A stretch of DNA of 64,000 bases from an uncultured Candidatus Nitrosopumilus sp. (GTDB lineage: Archaea; Thermoproteota; Nitrososphaeria; Nitrososphaerales; Nitrosopumilaceae), in assembly GCA_951812655.1 (NCBI GenBank), contig OX638319.1, positions 186,001 to 250,000 on the forward strand, read 5' to 3'. The translations under genes and the position numbers were made by a program. Below, one piece after another: positions 1 to 7,959 of the stretch. Within the stretch, counting starts at the first letter, position 1, and each line of letters opens with the position of its first letter. The notes under the pieces were generated by a model. It was not told where the DNA came from and searched no databases. It worked only from the letters and a program-made list of their open reading frames with translations.

Positions 1-38
1 TTCTCGCAACCTTTACTGTGTCTTTTAAATAAAATTCT

Positions 39-632
39 CTAGGAAGGATAGTCAAAGTCTATCTGGACGTCTCTTCCTTCCTTTATTTCTGTGATCAGAT
101 GAAACATCTTTGCGATATCGCTTCTTAGAACCTTGATCAGCTCTTGGTTGTAAATTGTGGCTGCCGGATGAATGGTAATAAAATACAATTGCCCCTCTTT
201 TCTAACCATTCTTCCTCGGTGCTTGGTGATCTCAGAACCTCCAAGCAGAGAATTAAACGCAGTATTTCCAAGTATGCAAATTATCTTCGGTTTGATTATG
301 GATATTTCCTGCTTTAGGTATTGCTTGCATGTGTCTCTTTCGGATGTTTTTGGAACCCTGTTCTTGGGTGGCCTGCATTTTACGATGTTTGTGATGTACA
401 CGTCCTCTCTTCGGACGTTCGCTTCTTCTAGTGCTTCTGACAGTTTTTTTCCTGCGATTCCTACGAATGGCTCTCCGTGAAGATCCTCGTTTCTCCCCGG
501 AGCCTCGCCGACGAAGACAACGTCTGACTTGAAATTTCCCTTTCCCGGAACTGAGTTCGTTCTAGTCTTTGAGAGCTCACATTCTGTACATTCGATGACT
601 TTGGCCCTTACGGTTTCTATTTTGCCATCCAT
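39..632 (-). CDS. Family 4-type uracil-DNA glycosylase (Fe-S)
   Basis: A 197-residue protein that should remove uracil from DNA in base excision repair. Residues 42-50 read GEAPGRNED, the family 4/5 active-site motif 1, and HPAA at 155-158 is motif 2. Cysteines C15, C18, C86 and C102 are spaced as the 4Fe-4S ligands of family 4. The gene starts one base after the tldD stop on the same strand, so the two are probably co-transcribed. The length fits the family. Family is clear; substrate range is inferred. Confidence 0.93.
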   Translation of the reverse strand: MDGKIETVRAKVIECTECELSKTRTNSVPGKGNFKSDVVFVGEAPGRNEDLHGEPFVGIAGKKLSEALEEANVRREDVYITNIVKCRPPKNRVPKTSERDTCKQYLKQEISIIKPKIICILGNTAFNSLLGGSEITKHRGRMVRKEGQLYFITIHPAATIYNQELIKVLRSDIAKMFHLITEIKEGRDVQIDFDYPS

Positions 633-633
633 C

Positions 634-2055
634 TCAATTGACGCTCCTTACTGTGGCCTTTCCCCTTATCGTAGGCCCGCCGTTTCCCATGATCATAGAC
701 TGCATGGGATCTCCTTTTCCACAGTTCGTAATGGGCCTTACTGTGAAATCGTTTCCACGTGCGTCAATTGACTCAAAGAACCTGGGAGCCGTCCCCATCA
801 CTATCACGTCTCTTAGCAAATCCGTGATCTCCCCGTTTTCTATTCTTTGTGCATATTGACATGATATGCTCCAGTTGTATCGCTTCATGTCGATTGACGG
901 AACCTTCATGTTTGATATCAAGTATCCGTGCTTTACGTCACTTATGATCTCATCGACATTCCGGTCTCCGTTGTCTATGCATGTGCAAGCCATGCGAATA
1001 AGGGGCATGAATCTATAGTTTGTTGCTCTCATGTTTCCCGTTGGTTCTGAGCCGAATATCTGGCCTGTCTCTCTGTTTTGCATGTGATTGGTCAGGATTC
1101 CGTCTTGGACAAGTTGTGTTTTTTTTGTCTTTACTCCCTCGTCGTCAAAGTGATACCAGCCTAGGCTGTTTTTGATTGTGGGATCATCAAATACGTTTAG
1201 ATGTTCTGAACCTATTTTCATTCCGATTTTACCCTTCCACCATGCACCTCCTGCCCATGCCATCTCCTTTCCAAGCACCCTGTCTGCTTCTGACGGGTGA
1301 CCTAGAATCTCATGTGTTAGTAATGATACAAAGTCGGGATTCATCACAACTGTCGCTTCTTCATCTTTTGCCTGCTTTGCATCCAGTAACTGTGAAGCCT
1401 TGGTTGCGATGTTTTTTGCACTTTCAAAAATTTTCTTATCTGACGTGATCTGCTCCATGCCTCCTCTCCCCCCCTCTGTAATGTTCACTGATTGGGCGAG
1501 CCCTGTTTGATGTGCCGTTGCTACCATGTCTGTAACTGTGTCTGTATAATTTTGCATTATTTCAGAACCCTCGCTGCTTACAAAATATTTTGAATTAACT
1601 GTGTACCATGGATTGATGATTGATTTGATTACCTTTGGTACATTTGAGATTATCTCGTTGCATTCAAATCCTACACTGATCAACTCGTCCAGTTCGGGCT
1701 TTTTCAAAACTGGAAAATTGATTTTTGTTTTTTTTGGCACATTTGGAAAAAGATCTACATTTTTTGTTCTAACTTTCATGTCGTTTGTAACGCTCTTGAT
1801 GGAATTGTCGATGGTGTCTTTGATTTGCTCAAATGACTGAGGATTTGTAATCGAGGCAAATCTCCATATTCCATTTTTCACTATTCTGATTCCTATTCCC
1901 CTGTCGTTGTTTGTCCTGACATGATCTATCTGCTTATTTTCAATCAGCACTGATTTTCTTTCTTGTTGCTCTGCCCTGGCATCGCAGTACTGAGCCCCTG
2001 AATTCTGTGCATGACTGACAGCTTTATCTGCTAGTTCTTGGAGGGATGAATCCAT
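634..2055 (-). CDS. tldD: TldD-family metalloprotease
   Basis: A 473-residue member of the TldD/PmbA family (peptidase U62). The zinc motif HEILGH lies at residues 248-253 and a C-terminal CGKGDP segment supplies the usual third ligand cysteine. TldD works with TldE as a heterodimer that degrades unfolded peptides; no TldE gene is in this window. The UDG gene follows one base downstream. Natural substrates in archaea are unknown. Confidence 0.93.
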   Translation of the reverse strand: MDSSLQELADKAVSHAQNSGAQYCDARAEQQERKSVLIENKQIDHVRTNNDRGIGIRIVKNGIWRFASITNPQSFEQIKDTIDNSIKSVTNDMKVRTKNVDLFPNVPKKTKINFPVLKKPELDELISVGFECNEIISNVPKVIKSIINPWYTVNSKYFVSSEGSEIMQNYTDTVTDMVATAHQTGLAQSVNITEGGRGGMEQITSDKKIFESAKNIATKASQLLDAKQAKDEEATVVMNPDFVSLLTHEILGHPSEADRVLGKEMAWAGGAWWKGKIGMKIGSEHLNVFDDPTIKNSLGWYHFDDEGVKTKKTQLVQDGILTNHMQNRETGQIFGSEPTGNMRATNYRFMPLIRMACTCIDNGDRNVDEIISDVKHGYLISNMKVPSIDMKRYNWSISCQYAQRIENGEITDLLRDVIVMGTAPRFFESIDARGNDFTVRPITNCGKGDPMQSMIMGNGGPTIRGKATVRSVN

Positions 2056-2095
2056 GCTGTTTGAAATTATGTTAGGTTCGTAAATCTTCTGCTAA

Positions 2096-2236
2096 CTAGT
2101 GGTTTGATATAGCAGGCATCGTAAAGTAGTATTCGTCCTCAAAATCATAGTCTGATGAGCCATTTTTGCGTAAAAATTCAAAATATTCCGTGCAGTTTTT
2201 GTAAAATTCGCTATTTTTTGAATGTTCGTTATCCAT
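2096..2236 (-). CDS. Small acidic hypothetical protein, 46 aa
   Basis: An ORF of 47 codons read directly from the sequence, beginning MDNEHSKNSEFY and ending PAISNH. It is rich in Asp, Glu, Tyr and Phe, with no membrane segment and one Cys. It begins four bases after the stop of the small gene at 2241-2414 on the same strand, and the pair fill the gap between tldD and the PINA gene. Codon usage looks protein-like. No family is recognised. Confidence 0.5.
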   Translation of the reverse strand: MDNEHSKNSEFYKNCTEYFEFLRKNGSSDYDFEDEYYFTMPAISNH

Positions 2237-2240
2237 GATG

Positions 2241-2414
2241 TCATTGGCAGTTCATGCATTTTTTCAGGAGAGTGAGTGATTTTAGTTCTAAAAGTTTGTT
2301 TTCTTTAAGCATAAACTTGTACGAAAGTATGTTGAATTGGGACTTTGCCGACTGTGCATGAACTAGGCAGCTGTTTAATTCTCTGATAGATGTAACCTGT
2401 ATTCGGACACGTGG
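2241..2414 (-). CDS. Small hypothetical protein, 57 aa
   Basis: The reading frame is open up to 2498, but the likely start is the ATG at 2414 (MPRVRIQVTSIREL), which leaves about 60 bp to the divergent PINA start. The predicted protein has an N-terminal beta-strand pattern and a basic, leucine-rich C-terminus ending KKCMNCQ. It may be co-transcribed with the 46-residue ORF just downstream. No family is recognised. Confidence 0.42.
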   Translation of the reverse strand, partial: PRVRIQVTSIRELNSCLVHAQSAKSQFNILSYKFMLKENKLLELKSLTLLKKCMNCQ

Positions 2415-2473
2415 CATTTCGATCCAAAGAAAGCAATTTAGGGACTCAGATAACTTGAAAATTGATTTAAAAT

Positions 2474-4294
2474 TTGTCAAAAATTGTATCTGATACAAGT
2501 GTGATCATAAACGGAAATCTGATTTCTCAGATTGAATCTGGCTCTGTACGTAACTCCGAGATAATTATTCCCCAGTCTGTTTTTGATGAATTGCAATCAC
2601 AAGCGTCCAAGAAAAAAGAAGAAGGGTTTGTTGGCCTGGAGAGAATCGCAAAACTGAAATCACTATCCGGTAGCTATGGCCTTAACGTGATCGTATCTGG
2701 TTCTCATCCTACATCTGATGACGTAAAGCTTGCAGGCAGCGGCAGGATCGACTCTTTGATTGTTGACATTGCACGACAAAATGACGCTGTTTTGTATACC
2801 TCTGATCGAGTGCAGCATTTGGTCGCGCAAGCTGGTGGTGTTGATTCCGTTTTTCTAAAATCTGAAATCAAAAAAGAATCGTTGGAATTTCTAAAATTTT
2901 TTGATTCAGAAACCATGAGCATACATCTAAAGGAAAACCAGTGTGCACTGGCAAAGAGGGGAAAGCCTGGTTCGTTTCGGCTTACAAAAATTGCCGATGA
3001 AGTACTTGACAGAAGTTACCTTGAAATGGTGTCCTCGCAGATACTTGACCTCGTAAACGTCTCTGATTCTACTAGTCTGGAAATTTCTAAAATTGGCGCA
3101 TCTGTCGTGCAGCATGAAGATTATAGGATTGCAATCACCAGTCCTCCGTTTTCTGAATCATTTGAGATTACGATAGTTCATCCCATTATCAGCTTGTCCC
3201 TTGATGACTACAGTGTCTCAGAAAAACTGATGGAGAGGTTTTCTGATGATGCTGAAGGCATAGTGATTTCCGGGGCGCCTGGCTCTGGAAAGAGCACTCT
3301 TGCTTCAGGCCTTGCAAACTTTTACCATGAGCAGGGAAAAATCGTGAAAACGTTTGAGTCTCCTAGGGATTTGCAGGTGCAGTCAGGAGTGACTCAATAC
3401 GGAAAGCTGGATGGGAGTTTTGACAACGCTGCGGATATCTTGTTGTTGGTGAGGCCTGATTATACGATTTTTGACGAGGTAAGGCGACGGGAGGATTTTG
3501 GCACATTTGCTGATTTGCGCTTGACTGGCGTGGGAATGGTTGGTGTTGTCCATGCGAGTTCCCCTCTTGATGCAATTCAACGATTTATTGGCAAGATTGA
3601 GCTTGGCATAATTCCCAATGTGTTAGATACGGTTGTATTTGTTAAGGACGGTGCAATCAAAAAGGTCTATGACTTGGAATTAAAAGTCAAAGTTCCAACC
3701 GGAATGACCGAATCTGATCTTGCAAGGCCTGTCATTGAGATAAGGGATTTTGAAGATGATTCCCTGGAACATGAAATCTATACCTTTGGTGAGGAAAACG
3801 TGATTGTTCCTGTTGGAAAAAATGTGGAAAAGGTGGGAATACAAAAGCTTGCAGAAGACAAGATTAGAGAAACTTTCAAACGGTATGATCCTGGAGTCGA
3901 GGTAGAGGTTCTTTCTGACAATCGGGTGAAGGTGATGGTAAACGAACATTGCATCGCGTCAATAATCGGTAGAGGCGGCTCAAACATTAGCGAACTTGAA
4001 AAATTCCTTAAGGTGCACATTGACGTAGTGGCGAAAAAATTCGAAGATTTTTCATCCATGTCTGAAAGTATTCCGTTTTCTTTTTCAGAGTCGAAGACAT
4101 CCTTGTTGTTGCTTGTGGACCGGGATTATACCTCAATGCATGCTGACATCCTAGTAAACGAAAAATTTGTCTCATCTGTGCGCATAGGCAAGAAAGGACA
4201 GATTAAAATCCCAAAGCGTTCGGACACCGCCAGAATGATCATGGGCGACTCCTCTTCTAAAAATGACATCCAAGTGATCCTCAAAGATTTCTAA
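2474..4294 (+). CDS. PINA-type PIN-domain/ATPase/KH protein
   Basis: A 606-residue protein with the domain order of archaeal PINA. A PIN domain covers about residues 1-130 (acidic residues D7 and E39, and D93 in RIDSL). A type II/IV secretion-like P-loop ATPase follows, with Walker A GAPGSGKST at 267-275 and a Walker B-like YTIFDEVRR near 332-340. A KH domain carries IIGRGG near residue 500. PINA of Sulfolobus is reported to unwind Holliday junctions, so a role in recombination or repair is likely. The start is TTG; an ATG start would cut into the PIN domain. The last 14 bp overlap the convergent regulator gene. Confidence 0.93.
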   Translation: MSKIVSDTSVIINGNLISQIESGSVRNSEIIIPQSVFDELQSQASKKKEEGFVGLERIAKLKSLSGSYGLNVIVSGSHPTSDDVKLAGSGRIDSLIVDIARQNDAVLYTSDRVQHLVAQAGGVDSVFLKSEIKKESLEFLKFFDSETMSIHLKENQCALAKRGKPGSFRLTKIADEVLDRSYLEMVSSQILDLVNVSDSTSLEISKIGASVVQHEDYRIAITSPPFSESFEITIVHPIISLSLDDYSVSEKLMERFSDDAEGIVISGAPGSGKSTLASGLANFYHEQGKIVKTFESPRDLQVQSGVTQYGKLDGSFDNAADILLLVRPDYTIFDEVRRREDFGTFADLRLTGVGMVGVVHASSPLDAIQRFIGKIELGIIPNVLDTVVFVKDGAIKKVYDLELKVKVPTGMTESDLARPVIEIRDFEDDSLEHEIYTFGEENVIVPVGKNVEKVGIQKLAEDKIRETFKRYDPGVEVEVLSDNRVKVMVNEHCIASIIGRGGSNISELEKFLKVHIDVVAKKFEDFSSMSESIPFSFSESKTSLLLLVDRDYTSMHADILVNEKFVSSVRIGKKGQIKIPKRSDTARMIMGDSSSKNDIQVILKDF

Positions 4295-4745
4295 AATCTT
4301 CTGTAATCTTTGGATTTGCTTTGAGAAAAGTGATGAATTTTCTAAGCTGTTTGATTGTTTTGGGGTTCAGGTGATGCTCTATCCCCTCTGTATCCTGGTT
4401 GGCAGTGTTAAAACCCACTCCCAAAATCTCAAAAAATTCCAGCAGTATTCCGTGCTTTTGCCTGATTCCTTCTGCGACCTGCTTCCCTTTTGACGTAAGG
4501 TTGATGCCGTGATACTTTTCATATTCCAAAAATCCATTCTCATCAAGTCTTTGCAACATCTTTGTGACGCTGGGTGCACTCACGTGCATGTATCTGGAAA
4601 TGTCAAGTGTGGTTGCGTATCCCTTAAGCTCAACCAGCTCCGCAATGATCTCCAAATAGTCCTCCTTTCTGGTACTTGAACGAGTCCTTTCCATCTGATG
4701 TGCAGCTTTGATAGAGTCCAGTCTCTTGGAATTTTTGATTGCCAT
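4281..4745 (-). CDS. DtxR/MntR-family metal-dependent regulator
   Basis: A 154-residue transcription regulator. A winged helix spans roughly residues 26-90 (EDYLEIIAELVELKGYATT, then a recognition helix around SAPSVTKMLQRL), followed by a dimerisation region containing EGIEHHLNP, the metal-binding signature of DtxR/MntR. It has no C-terminal SH3-like domain, so it is MntR-like in size. It probably represses iron or manganese uptake genes when metal is plentiful. It converges on the PINA gene with a 14-bp overlap. Which metal it senses cannot be told from sequence. Confidence 0.88.
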   Translation of the reverse strand: MAIKNSKRLDSIKAAHQMERTRSSTRKEDYLEIIAELVELKGYATTLDISRYMHVSAPSVTKMLQRLDENGFLEYEKYHGINLTSKGKQVAEGIRQKHGILLEFFEILGVGFNTANQDTEGIEHHLNPKTIKQLRKFITFLKANPKITEDFRNL

Positions 4746-4909
4746 GTGCCCTTGTAACTATGACAAATCCCGTATAATTGGGTGTCTTTTTTGCTGATTT
4801 TACTCCTTCTTTGTAGGCAATCGTACATGCCTATGTAATCTTTGTTGACCTGCATGTGACCGTAGTTGATCTTTGTTTGTTAACTATTTTTTTCTAAATA
4901 AACAGTGGC

Positions 4910-5260
4910 ATGATTGATCCCCTAAAGGAACGTCTAGACAATCTGAGAAAGTTTTCCGAATCAGCTAAGCGTAGGGCAAATCTGTATTCTGAAATCACCA
5001 GTTTTGATGACAAGCATACTGTGCAATCTTTGGGTGTGCTACGAAAAGCCCCTGCACCTGGAAAAAAGCTTCAAAAAGTGGGGTTTTTGATGTTGTGGAT
5101 TCCCGAACCTACTGGCATTACATGTGCAATAGGCGGACCTATGATTGTTGCCGGCAGATATCTTGACAAAAAATACAACGGTTCCACGTTGCATGATGTT
5201 GGCCATCAGACAAAAAACACCATCTCGTCAATTAGCGACTTTAAGAATTCAGTTCTGTAA
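4910..5260 (+). CDS. Conserved hypothetical protein, 116 aa
   Basis: The protein has a charged helical N-terminus (about residues 1-45), then a segment LMLWIPEPTGITCAIGGP (about 61-78) and a second apolar stretch that could be a weak membrane hairpin. The C-terminus is polar. A TTAACTATTTTTTTC stretch about 30 nt upstream of the ATG could supply the TATA box. It lies ahead of the DUF192 gene on the same strand, 41 bp apart. Function unknown. Confidence 0.7.
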   Translation: MIDPLKERLDNLRKFSESAKRRANLYSEITSFDDKHTVQSLGVLRKAPAPGKKLQKVGFLMLWIPEPTGITCAIGGPMIVAGRYLDKKYNGSTLHDVGHQTKNTISSISDFKNSVL

Positions 5261-5301
5261 TCCCCTTTAGTTTTTAAAAGGACTGAGCCAAATTTCTGCA
5301 T

Positions 5302-5793
5302 ATGACTACCAGGGCACAAGCGCTGATTCCTGTAACCATTGCGGCTGTGATAATCGGTGTCGTTGGGCTGATGACTCTTCCAAGTGATAGCAAGTTGGAA
5401 TCTGTTGAATTTCCACGAGGTACGATAATGGTCGATGAGGTTCCAATCGAAGTGCAAATTGCAGATGACGAGCCGAGACGTGTAAGGGGACTGATGTTTC
5501 AGGATCAACTCCCGATGGATCAGGGCATGATATTCGTGTTTGATGCACCTGGGCTCTATTCGCTATGGATGCTAAACATGCAGTTTTCTCTAGACATGAT
5601 TTGGTTTGATCATGAGGGAAAAGTCGTCCACATAGAAAAGGACGTTCCGCCGTGTCAGACCGCGTTGGAAATTACCACTTGTCAGAGTGTGGTGCCTGAA
5701 GGTGAGGCATTGTACGTTCTTGAGGTAACTGCTGGATTCATTGACAAAAACAACATCACAAAAGATTCCATGTTGACAATTATTTCTATCTGA
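5302..5793 (+). CDS. DUF192 family exported protein
   Basis: A 163-residue protein with one N-terminal hydrophobic segment (about residues 8-27), probably a membrane anchor or signal. The rest matches the DUF192 fold: RRVRGLMFQDQLPMDQGMIF, then SLWMLNMQFSLDMIWFD, then two cysteines in PCQTALEITTCQ, and EVTAGFID near the end. DUF192 proteins are small secreted or periplasmic beta-barrels of unknown function, sometimes found near metal or copper proteins. The family call is firm. Confidence 0.88.
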   Translation: MTTRAQALIPVTIAAVIIGVVGLMTLPSDSKLESVEFPRGTIMVDEVPIEVQIADDEPRRVRGLMFQDQLPMDQGMIFVFDAPGLYSLWMLNMQFSLDMIWFDHEGKVVHIEKDVPPCQTALEITTCQSVVPEGEALYVLEVTAGFIDKNNITKDSMLTIISI

Positions 5794-5826
5794 TATTACA
5801 AAGCCTTATGTTGGAATATTTTTCAG

Positions 5827-6462
5827 TTGTTCTTGATGAATAGGATGATTTTGATTTCGTCTGTAACAGCTGTGATGATCGCTGTCTTTGCTTCATTGGC
5901 ATTAATGTCTGATGGTAACGAATCAGTTTCAAATTCCATGTCCCTGTCATATGTGGACACTAACAAAGAATTGCAACTAGATTTGCAATCACACGAAATC
6001 AAAATGTCGTCGCCGTTAAAGCTCAACGGGTTCTCCATCGACACGTACTGTACGTTTTTTTCTGACGTTCTTATTCAGGACTCTATTGAATACTGCACTT
6101 CCACTGAGATATTGGATTCAAAAAACCAATATCTTGGCAATGTTCAGATGGTGGGGGGTAATTCTTTTCCTCAGTATGTCATAGGCGTGATTCAAACTGA
6201 TCCTTCGGTTTCCCAACTCGAGGATGTAAAGATAGTCATAAACTCCATGATCGAATTGATTGTATGTGATTGCTGGGATGAGAAACAACCGGGAGGGTTT
6301 GAATCTTCTGCTTCGTGGATTGACGCGGCAAATTCGCATCATCTAGAAAACATGTCTGCAACAAGCAAGTCCAAGATTAGCGGTTTGATTGAGAAGCCGA
6401 TACTGCTGGAGATCACCACAAACGAAAATGGATATCTTTGGAAATTTCTCATAACAAATTAA
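5827..6462 (+). CDS. Exported hypothetical protein, 211 aa
   Basis: Starts with TTG at 5827 or, equally well, ATG at 5836. The N-terminus is a signal peptide or anchor (RMILISSVTAVMIAVFASLA) and the rest is polar, with cysteines in DTYCTFF, IEYCTST and VCDCW. It lies 33 bp after the DUF192 gene, so the two may be transcribed together and act outside the membrane. No known domain was recognised. Confidence 0.7.
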   Translation: MFLMNRMILISSVTAVMIAVFASLALMSDGNESVSNSMSLSYVDTNKELQLDLQSHEIKMSSPLKLNGFSIDTYCTFFSDVLIQDSIEYCTSTEILDSKNQYLGNVQMVGGNSFPQYVIGVIQTDPSVSQLEDVKIVINSMIELIVCDCWDEKQPGGFESSASWIDAANSHHLENMSATSKSKISGLIEKPILLEITTNENGYLWKFLITN

Positions 6463-6506
6463 CACAAGATGTAATATACAATATCTTCATATGATTTTTA
6501 ATAATT

Positions 6507-7280
6507 ATGTTTGATCATCTCTGGATAATTCTTTTGGGATTTGCTGCCGGAATCTTGGGCTCGATGATTGGGCTGGGAGGTGGAATAATTGTGGTTCCTG
6601 TCTTAACTTTTTTGGGATTTCCCCCTACTGCAGCAGCAAGTAATAGTCTGTTTGCAGCATTAAGTAACGCAACTGCATCCACAATCGCATATTCTAGGCA
6701 AAAGAGAATTGATTTCTCATTGGGTATTAATCTTGGACTCCTTTCCATTCCTGGAACCGTTTTTGGAGCTGTAGCGTCAACTGATGTTGCACCTGATATT
6801 TTTAAAATATTGTTTGGTTTTGTATTGATTGCGTCAGCTGCCTATATTTTTTTAAGAAAAAAGATTGAGACAAGAGAAAAAACCCTGTCGAAACAAATGA
6901 TGGTATTTGCTATTGGTGCAAGTTTCTTTGCAGGAATCATTTCATCTTTTTTTGGAATTGGGGGTGGAATAATCTTTGTACCTTTGATGGTGGTTGGAAT
7001 GGGGATGGTGATGAAAAAAGCCGCGCCAACATCACAGATGATATTGTTTTTTGCATCTTTATCCGGAGTTATAGTGCATAGTGTCTTGGGACATCCTGAT
7101 TTTCTTCATGCAGGGTTGTTGGCAGTAGGGTCTTTCTTTGGTGGTTTGGTAGGTGCAAAACTCTCCTTGCACGTTAAGGAGAGGTATCTGCAAATAATGA
7201 TCACTGCCGTGCTCTTAGTTGCCGCAGGAAAGTTATTTTTGGATTCCGTCCCTGTAACTTTCAATCTGTTTGGATTCTAA
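6507..7280 (+). CDS. TauE/SafE-family sulfite exporter-like permease
   Basis: A 257-residue integral membrane protein with about eight transmembrane helices in two repeats. Each repeat carries the family signature: GLGGGIIVVPVLTFLGFPP near residue 22 and FGIGGGIIFVPLMVVG near residue 150. Members move sulfite, organosulfonates or related anions across the membrane. A basic loop RKKIETREKTLSKQ separates the halves. Transport substrate and direction cannot be inferred. The gene appears to be transcribed alone. Confidence 0.88.
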   Translation: MFDHLWIILLGFAAGILGSMIGLGGGIIVVPVLTFLGFPPTAAASNSLFAALSNATASTIAYSRQKRIDFSLGINLGLLSIPGTVFGAVASTDVAPDIFKILFGFVLIASAAYIFLRKKIETREKTLSKQMMVFAIGASFFAGIISSFFGIGGGIIFVPLMVVGMGMVMKKAAPTSQMILFFASLSGVIVHSVLGHPDFLHAGLLAVGSFFGGLVGAKLSLHVKERYLQIMITAVLLVAAGKLFLDSVPVTFNLFGF

Positions 7281-7424
7281 TCTTAGTGGTTTTTTCTTTG
7301 ATTTTGTATTGATTTGTCTTCATCTTCTCGTTATTGTGAATGCTGATTTTTTCCTAATTTTTTACCCACTGTGATAGTATGATTTCTACGTTTTTGTTAA
7401 ATATCAATTCTGCAAACTTTGCAT

Positions 7425-7490
7425 ATGACAATACTGTATGTCCCAATAAGACCCTCACGAAGAAATAATGATGAATTCGAAGACGAGTAA
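7425..7490 (+). CDS. Possible 21-aa microprotein
   Basis: A 22-codon ORF starting MTILYVPIRP, in the gap between the permease and the MaoC-like gene. A TATA-like GTTAAATATC lies about 25 nt before the ATG, as expected for a leaderless archaeal transcript. It is basic in the middle and acidic at the end. Coding status is uncertain at this size. Confidence 0.3.
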   Translation: MTILYVPIRPSRRNNDEFEDE

Positions 7491-7504
7491 CTAGTTTTTT
7501 GATT

Positions 7505-7957
7505 CTATCTGGGGGGCTCTTTTTTGATTCTGTAGATATTTTTTTTGGCAATGACCACTAGTTCATCATCCTGCGTTGTCCCTTCATAGTCGACTAAAAT
7601 TTTTCCAAATTCGTCATCAACATCTTCTTTTTGTGACACCGTAAATTTCAATTTCAAAACCTGATCCGTGTAAAATGACTTGATGAATCTGGTGTTTCTA
7701 TTTTTCCATTCTGGATCTCCGTCTGTCCCCAAAAAAATTATGTCGTTTCCATAAATTTGATTTAGTCGAGTAAACTCGCCTTCCATCCTGGACAGAATTG
7801 CCCTTCCTGATACCAGTTGCTGTTCTCCTTTTTGTTTGTCTTTTAAGAATGCATTTTTCACTCTTGAGAACTTCAAATATTCTTCTAATTCTTTATCTGA
7901 TATGCTGCATGTGGAATAAAATGAATCTCCTATCCTGAACTCTGAAAATTTTTTCAT
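7505..7957 (-). CDS. MaoC-like hot-dog dehydratase family protein
   Basis: A 150-residue protein resembling MaoC/hot-dog enoyl-CoA hydratases: an N-terminal FRIGDSFYSTCSIS segment followed by VSGRAILSRMEGEFTRL, the conserved first helix of the hot-dog fold. The active-site D-x4-H pair of R-hydratases is not obvious, so catalysis is uncertain. It starts two bases after the stop of the SDR gene on the same strand; the two are probably an operon acting on acyl-CoA or hydroxyacyl substrates. Confidence 0.72.
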   Translation of the reverse strand: MKKFSEFRIGDSFYSTCSISDKELEEYLKFSRVKNAFLKDKQKGEQQLVSGRAILSRMEGEFTRLNQIYGNDIIFLGTDGDPEWKNRNTRFIKSFYTDQVLKLKFTVSQKEDVDDEFGKILVDYEGTTQDDELVVIAKKNIYRIKKEPPR

Positions 7958-7959
7958 TC